From the NCBI GenBank assembly GCA_016281815.1, contig JAEEJK010000003.1, forward strand, positions 1 to 53,083: DNA of 53,083 bases. Reading direction: 5' to 3'. Positions 14,971 to 21,754 of this stretch are shown piece by piece. Origin of the DNA: Prevotella sp. Its GTDB lineage: Bacteria > Bacteroidota > Bacteroidia > Bacteroidales > Bacteroidaceae. Positions within the stretch are counted from its first letter, which is position 1; the number at the start of each line of letters is the position of its first letter. The notes under the pieces were generated by a model. That model searched no databases and was not told the origin of the DNA. It worked only from the letters and a program-made list of their open reading frames with translations. A program made the position numbers and the translations under genes.

Positions 14971-16656
14971 ATGGTGCATGTAAATTGGGGCCTTCACCCA
15001 CTGGAGGGAATAGTGCTGGCGGGCATCATGTTCGCACTCTATTATTGGGTCATACGCCTGCGGTGCCGAGCCCTCATGGCGCAGGCATTCATTTATGTTG
15101 CTGTATTGGCAGTGACGCTTTGCACTTTCACCACGCTGTCTGTTACGGTTGAGGCCGATCAGCCAACATACATCCACCAAACGGCCATGCAAGTCACGCC
15201 ACAGCATCCTTCTGCCATGGGCGAGGTGGCAGACACTCCCATGCAACAGAATGTAGCCTTATCGCCAGATGCACCCAGAAAAGACTTCTCTTTCCTGCAG
15301 CGTCACGACCTCCTGATATGGTTGTATGCAGCCGGAGTCTTGGCGGTGATGGTGGGCTTTGTTGTGCAGATAATATGGTATAGACGTCTGCGCAAGGAAA
15401 GCACGCTCGAGACAGAGGAGGGAGACGTGGAGGTTTTCACTTCATCCTGCAGCACCCCCTTTTCTTTTTTCAACAGTGTGTTCTTGCCTTCTGTGCTCGA
15501 TGGCGATGTCAGGCGGTATGCCCTGATACATGAGAAATGCCACATCCGCCATCGTCACTTTTTCAAATTGTGCCTGATGCTGTTGCTGGTTGCGCTACTC
15601 TGGTTCAATCCCTTCGTGTGGATGTTTTTCAGCGAAATGAAAATGCAGCAGGAACTGGAAGTAGACATGGATGTGCTGGCAGAAGGAATCGACCGGCGCA
15701 AATACCAGATGAGTCTGCTGCAAGTGTGTGTGCAAAACAGCCGATGGATGATGGTGCAGTCGGCATTCGGTTCCAAATCATTAAAACAAAGGATTATTTT
15801 TATGAACAAGAGCATCAAAAGAACACCCAGTTATGCCAGGTTGGCAGCATGTCTGCTGGGACTTGCCATTTTCTCGGCCACAGCCATGGGGGTGCGGGCA
15901 CAAATATCATTCACCGTGGCTCACCATCCGCTTGAGGGATGCTGGACGATGGATTTCACCCGCCCTGCCAGCACCAATATGGAACAATATCCGCCATTTA
16001 GGCAATATGCGTTCTACAATCACGACACTTTCTTCACTCCACATTTCTCAAGCCGTGACGGCATGAACTTCTTTTTTGGCTTTTCAGGTGAGGAGGTGGT
16101 GATGCGTCACGATACGTTGGTGAATGCCCACGGTGAAGCGTTGGTCTACCGTTTTGTTTCTGACAACACCTTCCAGTGCGACTGGAAAAAGTCATCCACC
16201 GACAACTCACTGGCTCAAGGAGAGGTCATTACCGACCAGTGGTCAAGGGCAACTCCACCGACTGAGATCCTGAAAGCCTTTCAGTTGGCTTGTGACGCCG
16301 GCCAGCAGAAGCGCCACTCATTCGATGGCGTCTGGCAACAGGAACCATCCGACAACGGAGGCAAGGCCAACTCTTTCCTGTTGGTCAACGGCAATTTGAT
16401 GATGGGCATAGACTATTACCCTGACCCTGACTCAAAGATCTACAGATACTCCGGTGGTGGTATCAGCACGGAAATCACGGTCAACAACGATACAATCAAG
16501 GCAAAACTGATGAAAGCCACCATCGTGATGCAAGGAAAAGACTATGCTGTGATGAGAACCGATGGAACGGATGAAACCACCTTTCGTCTGAACCGTATCC
16601 CCATGCCTCCACACATCCAACGGATGCTGGCAACCACCAAGATAATAGCCAGGTAG
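14971..16656 (+). CDS. M56 (BlaR1-type) membrane metallopeptidase
   Basis: 561 aa. Four membrane spans (about 12-30, 38-57, 113-136 and 199-216) surround a cytosolic protease site. The zinc motif HEKCH (H187-H191) fits HExxH, and the downstream 'QQELEVDMDVL' supplies the third ligand. A further span near 292-310 leads to a ~250-residue external C-terminal domain with 'LEGCWTMDF' and 'FDGVWQQE' repeats, which look like two lipocalin-like units. It replaces the penicillin-binding domain of true BlaR1, so the ligand is something else. It is co-transcribed with the repressor, 4 bp downstream. Confidence 0.85.
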   Translation: MVHVNWGLHPLEGIVLAGIMFALYYWVIRLRCRALMAQAFIYVAVLAVTLCTFTTLSVTVEADQPTYIHQTAMQVTPQHPSAMGEVADTPMQQNVALSPDAPRKDFSFLQRHDLLIWLYAAGVLAVMVGFVVQIIWYRRLRKESTLETEEGDVEVFTSSCSTPFSFFNSVFLPSVLDGDVRRYALIHEKCHIRHRHFFKLCLMLLLVALLWFNPFVWMFFSEMKMQQELEVDMDVLAEGIDRRKYQMSLLQVCVQNSRWMMVQSAFGSKSLKQRIIFMNKSIKRTPSYARLAACLLGLAIFSATAMGVRAQISFTVAHHPLEGCWTMDFTRPASTNMEQYPPFRQYAFYNHDTFFTPHFSSRDGMNFFFGFSGEEVVMRHDTLVNAHGEALVYRFVSDNTFQCDWKKSSTDNSLAQGEVITDQWSRATPPTEILKAFQLACDAGQQKRHSFDGVWQQEPSDNGGKANSFLLVNGNLMMGIDYYPDPDSKIYRYSGGGISTEITVNNDTIKAKLMKATIVMQGKDYAVMRTDGTDETTFRLNRIPMPPHIQRMLATTKIIAR

Positions 16657-16742
16657 ATTCCTGCCATCGTAACCTAAAAGACTTACATTTTTATTTATTC
16701 ATAAAGGTTCAATTTATTACTTAAAAAACCTATATATAGGAA

Positions 16743-16774
16743 GGCCCCATCTTGTCGTGAGACAAGGTGGGGCC
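16743..16774. terminator. Strong hairpin between convergent genes
   Basis: GGCCCCATCTTGTC (16743-16756) pairs with GACAAGGTGGGGCC (16761-16774), with one G-T wobble and a 4-nt loop. It lies between the M56 gene (+) and the SH3 gene (-). Confidence 0.7.
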
Positions 16775-16800
16775 ATTATTTGCATCAAGATTTTTCCGAG

Positions 16801-17295
16801 TTATCTTATCCTGGAGGCAGCCACATAGCCTAAGTAGTTCTTTCCACGGTCATAGACCTTCACCCAGCCAGTGCCGGTGCGGACATAGTAGATGCGGGCG
16901 CCCACATCCAGACGGCTGCTGATGGCATAGTTGGTGCCAGGTCCGCGGCGCACGTTCACGTAACTGTCAGTAGGATCGGTGATCACTCCGCTGAGGAAAG
17001 CATCTCCGTCATAGCCGCTGTTAGGGTTGACCTTGACGATGCGGCTGGTACTCATGTAACCCATGAAAGAGTTGGCGTTCTTGGCGGAGTAGACTTTGCT
17101 CCATCCGTTCTTCTGCGGTGTGTAGTAGAGGTAGTCGCCGGAGTTGTATTGCCTCACGATGGCGTAGTTGGTTCCCGGACCCCTTCGGATGTTGGTGTAT
17201 CCGTCACTGTCTTGTACACGCCCATAGTATTGCTGGGCATTCATGGTCAATACTGAAAGCAGTGTGACCATTGCGAAAAGGAATAATCGTTTCAT
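16801..17295 (-). CDS. Secreted protein with two bacterial SH3 domains
   Basis: The start is set at MKRLFLFAMVTLLSVLTMNAQ (17295), a signal peptide 38 bp after a TATTTTTG element. The 164-aa precursor holds two SH3b units: about 24-80 ('GRVQDSDGYTNIRRGPGTNYAIVRQYNSGDYL') and about 97-164 ('DPTDSYVNVRRGPGTNYAISSRLDVGARIYYV'). They share the 'xxVNVRRGPGTNYAI' core. SH3b domains usually bind cell-wall peptides. There is no catalytic domain, so it is probably a periplasmic or surface binding protein. It ends convergently with the M56 gene across a shared terminator. Confidence 0.85.
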   Translation of the reverse strand: MKRLFLFAMVTLLSVLTMNAQQYYGRVQDSDGYTNIRRGPGTNYAIVRQYNSGDYLYYTPQKNGWSKVYSAKNANSFMGYMSTSRIVKVNPNSGYDGDAFLSGVITDPTDSYVNVRRGPGTNYAISSRLDVGARIYYVRTGTGWVKVYDRGKNYLGYVAASRIR

Positions 17296-17332
17296 AGTGA
17301 TGTTTTTTTGATGGTATGACATTTCAATGTTG

Positions 17333-17363
17333 CAAAAATACATTTTTTTGGAATATCTTGCAA
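17333..17363 (-). promoter_or_regulatory. Promoter of the SH3 gene (-7 TATTTTTG, -33 TTG)
   Basis: Minus-strand TATTTTTG (17333-17340) and TTG (17361-17363), 20 bp apart. Confidence 0.65.
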
Positions 17364-17405
17364 GAATATCAGCGAGAAAAAACTACGACATGCAAGAGTA
17401 ATGTC

Positions 17406-17477
17406 TACACTCCTACACTCCTACACTCCTACACTCCTACACTCCTACACTCCTAATCTCCTACACTCCTAATCTCC
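17406..17477. repeat. 8-bp tandem repeat, nine copies
   Basis: Six TACACTCC units, then TAATCTCC, TACACTCC and TAATCTCC with no gaps. The mixed last units suggest slippage plus unit conversion. It lies directly downstream of the Wzi-like gene. Confidence 0.9.
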
Positions 17478-17478
17478 T

Positions 17479-17498
17479 TTCAACTTGAGGAAGTTGAA
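17479..17498. repeat. 20-bp palindrome TTCAACTTGAGGAAGTTGAA
   Basis: Eight-bp perfect arms with loop GAGG, ending one base before the Wzi-like stop codon. A near-copy is at 10483-10502 and a related hairpin at 2792-2810. Confidence 0.7.
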
Positions 17499-19085
17499 TT
17501 ATTTATCTAATCTACTTGGCAAACCGATGCGGCGGGCGATGGTGAGTTGGGTGCCGGTGTTGTTGCCGGTCCAGTGGCCGTGGTCGATGCCCATGGCAGC
17601 CTTGACGCTCCATCCGGCGAGCGGGGATCGCTGTGGAAAGGCATAGCCCGCCTCGATGAGAAAATAGCGGCTGTATTCAGGGTGTGTGGTGGGTTCGTCG
17701 TATGTACCCAGCCCTTGCTGCCAGGTAGCCATCAGGCGGTAGGAGAGACCGGCAGCAGGTTGTCCGGCAAGAGCGAGGTGCCAAGCCCCAAACCGGTTGT
17801 TGAGCGTGCGGATGGTCTGGTCGCTGTTGTAGAGCGGAGAGCGATAGAGGGGGTTGCCGTTCACCATTCCCCAGTGCTGCCATCCTGTATGTATATAGTG
17901 GTTGTAGTAGTTGTCCCTACCCCCGACGTGGTCGGAGAGGGAAGGTGTGCGGTCATGATAGACCGGTCCGCTCTGATGTTTCGAATAAATGTATTCCGCC
18001 ACCACATCAGTCACCCATTTCTGGCGCTTGAGATGCAGTTCTGCCCCCACCATCATGTCGCGCAGGTCGTAGACAAACCATCTGTTGTCCACCCATTCGT
18101 TCCATTCCTCCCCCTTTCCGTAGCCATCGAACTCCAGGAAGAGCATCTGAGAACTGTCCTCGAAGAAATGGTCGCCGTAGAGAGACAGTCTCCAGGCCGG
18201 GCGGTTGATGTTTACACGCAGCAAATAACTGCCCAGGTGGTTGCCTTCCTTGTTTTTGTAGTCCCCCTCGCCGCTGTCACCTCCTGCCGGCACAAAGGCA
18301 TGGAGAAACCCTCTGGGACTGGCATCGTTTTCCAAGATGGTGTGTATGCCGTAGTCGAACTGATGGGACTTGCCGCCAAATTGACAGGCCATCTCCAGGC
18401 CGAGTTCTGCGGTGAAGGTGTGTTCTGGCTTGCCGATGCGCAGATAGCCCGCTTTGGTGTGCACGAGGGTATGTTCTGTGAATTTGGATTGCTCTTTGGT
18501 GAAGTCGCGCTGCCATTTGTCATCGGTCTGCATGCCGTAGGCGATGTGTCCCTTGATGCCCACCCATCCCTTGGTGAACGGGATTTCCCAGTATTTGGGC
18601 AGAGCGACTCGGACAGAAGGGTAGGGGCGCCCGTTGGTGCCCAATGTCTGCGGTCCGGTGCTGAGTTGCTGGTTGCGTAGTTCGACGGGTTGCTCCTTGC
18701 TGCCGATGGTGAGCAGTCCGTGGTGCCACCGCATCTCCCCATACGCCTGCTGGATGATGAGGCGGCAGGTGAAGTGTGTGGCGACGGCTATGTCGACGCC
18801 ATAGGCGAAAGCCACCTTGCGCAGCGAGTCATGGTCCATCGACCTGAACACGCCAGCCCTGACATATCCGTTGGTAGTTTCCAGCGAACTGAGCCCATAT
18901 TTGTTGGCATTGAGCCAAAGAGGGGTGTTGTCGCCCGAGGTGGTGGTGATTTGTGCCTCCGTCCGTATTTCCGTCTGCGCCACTTCCGATTTTTCCGTCT
19001 GCGCCATGACAGGCAGGACCGTCATCACAGCAAGGATGAGGACAGGCGCTTTTCTGGTGGAAGAGAGAAAGGCTGGCACTTTCAT
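17499..19085 (-). CDS. Capsule-assembly Wzi-family outer-membrane protein
   Basis: 528 aa with a signal peptide ending 'LAVMTVLPVMAQ' near residue 29, then a beta-barrel-like sequence. Typical family stretches are visible: 'TPLWLNANKYGLSS', 'PVELRNQQLSTGPQTLGTNGRPYPSVRVALPKYWEIPFTKGWVGIKGHIAYG' and 'YYNHYIHTGWQHWGMVNGNPLYRSP'. The Bacteroidota Wzi-like proteins are outer-membrane barrels linked to retention or assembly of surface polysaccharide. It is the last gene of a minus-strand set, 22 bp after the inositol-lipid-type PAP2 gene, and probably shares its transcript. That pairs a surface-glycan protein with lipid-head-group genes. Confidence 0.85.
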   Translation of the reverse strand: MKVPAFLSSTRKAPVLILAVMTVLPVMAQTEKSEVAQTEIRTEAQITTTSGDNTPLWLNANKYGLSSLETTNGYVRAGVFRSMDHDSLRKVAFAYGVDIAVATHFTCRLIIQQAYGEMRWHHGLLTIGSKEQPVELRNQQLSTGPQTLGTNGRPYPSVRVALPKYWEIPFTKGWVGIKGHIAYGMQTDDKWQRDFTKEQSKFTEHTLVHTKAGYLRIGKPEHTFTAELGLEMACQFGGKSHQFDYGIHTILENDASPRGFLHAFVPAGGDSGEGDYKNKEGNHLGSYLLRVNINRPAWRLSLYGDHFFEDSSQMLFLEFDGYGKGEEWNEWVDNRWFVYDLRDMMVGAELHLKRQKWVTDVVAEYIYSKHQSGPVYHDRTPSLSDHVGGRDNYYNHYIHTGWQHWGMVNGNPLYRSPLYNSDQTIRTLNNRFGAWHLALAGQPAAGLSYRLMATWQQGLGTYDEPTTHPEYSRYFLIEAGYAFPQRSPLAGWSVKAAMGIDHGHWTGNNTGTQLTIARRIGLPSRLDK

Positions 19086-19107
19086 TCAGAGTCAGTTGGA
19101 TTCAGAA

Positions 19108-20046
19108 TCAGATCAGTTGGGTGAAACGCTCCACAAAGCGACGGAAAGGCGGAATGCGCATGAGCACTTGTTCGAAGAGCAGGACTCCAACGAATGCTGT
19201 GGCGATGCCCAGCAGCACATCGATGACGTAGTGGTGGCATGAATAGACGGCGGTCCACCAGATGCCCATAGTGATAATGGCGAAAACAGCGATCACGGCC
19301 GGATGTCGCTTGCTGAGGATAGCATAGATGGTGGCGATGAGCATATAGGCAGCATGGAGTGAGGGCACGGCAGCGAATATGTTGGCATTGCCCACATAGA
19401 TGCTGTGGAACACCGGTATGCCGACAAGTTCATCAAACCTTGCCAGACCACCCACGTTGCCGGGTGTGGAGAAATCAGGCTCAAAGCCAAAATTCATGGC
19501 ATACCATGGCGGTGCTGCCGGATGGATATAGTAGCCGCAGAAGCCCAGCCAGTTGACGAAAAGGAATACGAGAGCAAAGTGGGCATACCAGCGCCGCTCG
19601 CCATGGAACAAGAGCCATAGTCCGAAAGCGATGGGCAGCGGCACCCAGCAGAGGTAGAAAAAGCCCGAGAGGGCGTCGGCCACAGGATGGTTGTGGATGG
19701 AGAAATATTCATTGGGCGTGATGACCGACCCGTCGGCAGGGATGCCGAAAAGGTGCTTCTCCGCCTCATAAATAGGCTGTATGTCAATGGGGTTGACCTT
19801 GTAGTTGGGCCACAGACGCATCCAGTCGTAGGTGACGCCAAAGGCGATGAAAGGCAGCATGGCGATGGCCAACTTCCGGGTGGTGGGATGTGCGAAATAG
19901 AGGGCGGAAAAGAGTACGACGATAAGAATGTGCATGGGGGTCAGTCCCACCACCAGGTACTGGAAGGCAAGAAATGCTAAACAGGCAGCCAGAATGGCTG
20001 CCGTGTGCAGAACGGAAAGACGGCTGTCACTTCTCTGCGGCATCAC
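19108..20046 (-). CDS. PAP2-superfamily Aur1-like inositol phosphotransferase
   Basis: 312 aa with about six membrane spans. The lipid-phosphatase-type motifs are '[11 protein letters not shown]' (PSxH) and '[12 protein letters not shown]' (SxxHxxxD), the pattern of Aur1/IPC synthase rather than of simple PAP2 phosphatases. In gut Bacteroides a protein of this type, encoded with a CDP-alcohol transferase, a GtrA-like protein and a PgpA-like phosphatase, makes inositol phosphorylceramide from ceramide and phosphatidylinositol. The same four families occur here in the same order. The start overlaps the upstream CDP-alcohol gene by 20 bp. Role by context is probable; substrate not proven. Confidence 0.8.
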   Translation of the reverse strand: MMPQRSDSRLSVLHTAAILAACLAFLAFQYLVVGLTPMHILIVVLFSALYFAHPTTRKLAIAMLPFIAFGVTYDWMRLWPNYKVNPIDIQPIYEAEKHLFGIPADGSVITPNEYFSIHNHPVADALSGFFYLCWVPLPIAFGLWLLFHGERRWYAHFALVFLFVNWLGFCGYYIHPAAPPWYAMNFGFEPDFSTPGNVGGLARFDELVGIPVFHSIYVGNANIFAAVPSLHAAYMLIATIYAILSKRHPAVIAVFAIITMGIWWTAVYSCHHYVIDVLLGIATAFVGVLLFEQVLMRIPPFRRFVERFTQLI

Positions 20047-20689
20047 GTTTGTTGAGTTGTTTTCTACAATGTTCTACCCGCCAGAAAGCGGTGAGGTTGG
20101 CGAGTACTGCGATGAGGATCATTCCGCCCGACAACCACCAGAGGTTGCCGGTGATGCCGGTGATGATGGCCACCACAGCAGTGACGACCACCCGCTCGGG
20201 TCGCTGCATGAGTCCCACCTTGCACTCGATGCCCAGTCCTTCGGCTCTTGCCCGAACATAACTCACCATCACCGAGCCGACCATGGCAAGGAAAGTGATG
20301 ACGCCCATCCAGAACCATCCTGCCTTGATGAGCACGATGCAGATGCCGAAGAGCGTGATGAGTTCGCTGTAGCGGTCAAGCGTGGAGTCCCAGAGTGCCC
20401 CGAAGGTGGACGACATGTTCCCCATCCTTGCCAGCCGTCCATCCATCATGTCAAAGAGTCCGGCGAAAAGAATGACAGCCCCTCCCCATCCGATGAGGGA
20501 GAAGGCCTGTTGTGTCTGTCCGTCCTCCAGGTATCGCGCTGAGCCAAGGAACATGGCCATGGCTGCGATATTGCCCAGCAGTCCGATGGTAGTGATGATG
20601 TTGGGTGTGATGCCGATTCGTATCATCCCCTTGATGAGCGGGTTGATGACGATATAGATGAATTGTTGTATGGGTGTGCGATAGTCCAT
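20027..20689 (-). CDS. CDP-alcohol phosphatidyltransferase (probable PI-phosphate synthase)
   Basis: 220 aa and polytopic. It carries the complete family signature D80-x2-D83-G84-x2-A87-R88-x8-G97-x3-D101-x3-D105 ('[27 protein letters not shown]'). These enzymes move a phosphatidyl group from CDP-diacylglycerol to an alcohol at the inner membrane. Given its neighbours (PgpA-like phosphatase and GtrA upstream, Aur1-like downstream), the alcohol is most likely inositol 1-phosphate, giving phosphatidylinositol phosphate. Glycerol phosphate remains an alternative, since motif residues alone do not separate them. It overlaps the next gene by 20 bp and lies 33 bp after the GtrA gene. Confidence 0.9.
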   Translation of the reverse strand: MDYRTPIQQFIYIVINPLIKGMIRIGITPNIITTIGLLGNIAAMAMFLGSARYLEDGQTQQAFSLIGWGGAVILFAGLFDMMDGRLARMGNMSSTFGALWDSTLDRYSELITLFGICIVLIKAGWFWMGVITFLAMVGSVMVSYVRARAEGLGIECKVGLMQRPERVVVTAVVAIITGITGNLWWLSGGMILIAVLANLTAFWRVEHCRKQLNKRDAAEK

Positions 20690-20722
20690 TTCTTTCAGTT
20701 CTGTATGGGATGCTGTTGGTTT

Positions 20723-21133
20723 CTATTTTGTAATGTGCTTGTTGCGGTAGACGAAAAACCGCTGCATCTGGTAGTTCCACAGGAGAGCGACTGCCACGCT
20801 CACGATGGCTTTGGCAATGATGAAGTGGTGGCCTGACAGTTCGGTGATGATGAAGGTGCCGAGGGTGTTGAGTACGATGCTGCCTGTCCATACAAGCAAG
20901 TATTTGAAGGCCACATAGCGCTTTTTCTGTCCGTCGGAACCAAAAACAAAGCGGTAGTTGAGCAAGCAGTTGACGATGCCGCCCGACACGGCACCGATGA
21001 AGGTGGCCCCCACATACCACATGCCGAAGACCTCGTAAAGCAGGATGGACACAAGAAAGTCGCACAGTGTGGCCAACTGTGCGGTGATCTGTGCCTTGGA
21101 GAACACCCATATTTCATGTTTTACTTTTCCCAT
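20723..21133 (-). CDS. GtrA-family four-helix membrane protein
   Basis: 136 aa with four membrane spans. Recognisable family stretches are 'SKAQITAQLATLCDFLVSILLYEV', 'GGIVNCLLNYRFVFGS' and 'ALLWNYQMQRFFVYR', the last two being the paired N-Y/W-x-F-V-F/Y motifs of GtrA-like proteins. GtrA members assist transfer of lipid-linked sugars or polyprenyl groups across the inner membrane. Here it sits 6 bp after the PgpA-like gene and 33 bp before the CDP-alcohol gene, so a role in moving or presenting inositol lipid intermediates is suggested, but this is inference. Confidence 0.85.
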   Translation of the reverse strand: MGKVKHEIWVFSKAQITAQLATLCDFLVSILLYEVFGMWYVGATFIGAVSGGIVNCLLNYRFVFGSDGQKKRYVAFKYLLVWTGSIVLNTLGTFIITELSGHHFIIAKAIVSVAVALLWNYQMQRFFVYRNKHITK

Positions 21134-21139
21134 GGTTCT

Positions 21140-21616
21140 TCAACTCAGGTAATGTGCTGCTCCGAGCGCCGCAGCGAGTACGATGGCAGAGTAGATGCCC
21201 GCCGCGATGTCGTCGCCCATCACCCAGAATGCTCCCGGTCGCTCATCGAGCCGTCGGATGCCCAGCGGTTTGACGATGTCGAAGAAGCGGAAGAGAATGA
21301 GTGCAGCCAGAGCCGTCTTCCATCCGGTGGCAAGCAGGAGGGGAATCCATACTCCCACCATCTCATCGACGACGACGCGGGAGGGATCCTCACCCCAGAA
21401 TGGTTCCAGTCTGGCGGTGGCCCATGTGCCGAGCAGGGTAAACACCACGATGAGCGCCGCTGTCACCACGATGAGCGCCTCCGGTCCCATCACCGTCCAC
21501 AGGGCTAACCAGATGGCGGTGGCAAGAACGGCACCTGCTGTTCCCGGTCCCCAAGGCCAGAAACCAGCACCAAAACCTGTCCCGATGATGACGGGAAGAA
21601 GCGGCGGGCGTCTCAT
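21140..21616 (-). CDS. PgpA-like phosphatase (probable PI-phosphate phosphatase)
   Basis: The start is set at MRRPPLLPV (21616). A frame beginning four codons earlier (21628) would run into the -7 box. PgpA landmarks are present: 'GTGFGAGFWPWGPGTAGA', 'EDPSRVVVDEMVG' with the catalytic acidic pair, and 'ILFRFFDIVKPLGIRRLDE...WVMGDDIAAG'. PgpA removes phosphate from phosphatidylglycerol phosphate; in the Bacteroides inositol-lipid locus the matching gene is thought to dephosphorylate phosphatidylinositol phosphate. It is the first gene of the five-gene minus-strand set. In that reference locus an inositol-phosphate synthase stands next to this gene, but here the next gene (21755, +) is a DUF5686 protein. 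Confidence 0.85.
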   Translation of the reverse strand: MRRPPLLPVIIGTGFGAGFWPWGPGTAGAVLATAIWLALWTVMGPEALIVVTAALIVVFTLLGTWATARLEPFWGEDPSRVVVDEMVGVWIPLLLATGWKTALAALILFRFFDIVKPLGIRRLDERPGAFWVMGDDIAAGIYSAIVLAAALGAAHYLS

Positions 21617-21625
21617 ATTGGATTG

Positions 21626-21633
21626 CAAAAGTA
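21626..21633 (-). promoter_or_regulatory. -7 element TACTTTTG of the inositol-lipid operon
   Basis: Minus-strand TACTTTTG ends ten bases before the ATG at 21616, so the transcript would have almost no leader. Confidence 0.5.
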
Positions 21634-21727
21634 GCGATTTTATTTAAAAAAGCGCTCGAATGGAATAAAAAATTATAAAACTCGAAAATGAATTTGCGTT
21701 TTCTGCGGATTTTCACAAGTAATTGTA

Positions 21728-21735
21728 TACCTTTG
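21728..21735 (+). promoter_or_regulatory. -7 element TACCTTTG of the DUF5686 genes
   Basis: TACCTTTG lies 20 bp before the ATG at 21755 and 11 bp before the earlier in-frame ATG at 21746. The later start is therefore preferred. Confidence 0.6.
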
Positions 21736-21754
21736 CATCCCCGAAATGAGAGGT

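Noticed and set aside
14589..16656. Beta-lactam resistance locus
   Set aside because: No beta-lactamase or penicillin-binding domain is encoded; the BlaI/M56 pair alone does not indicate resistance.
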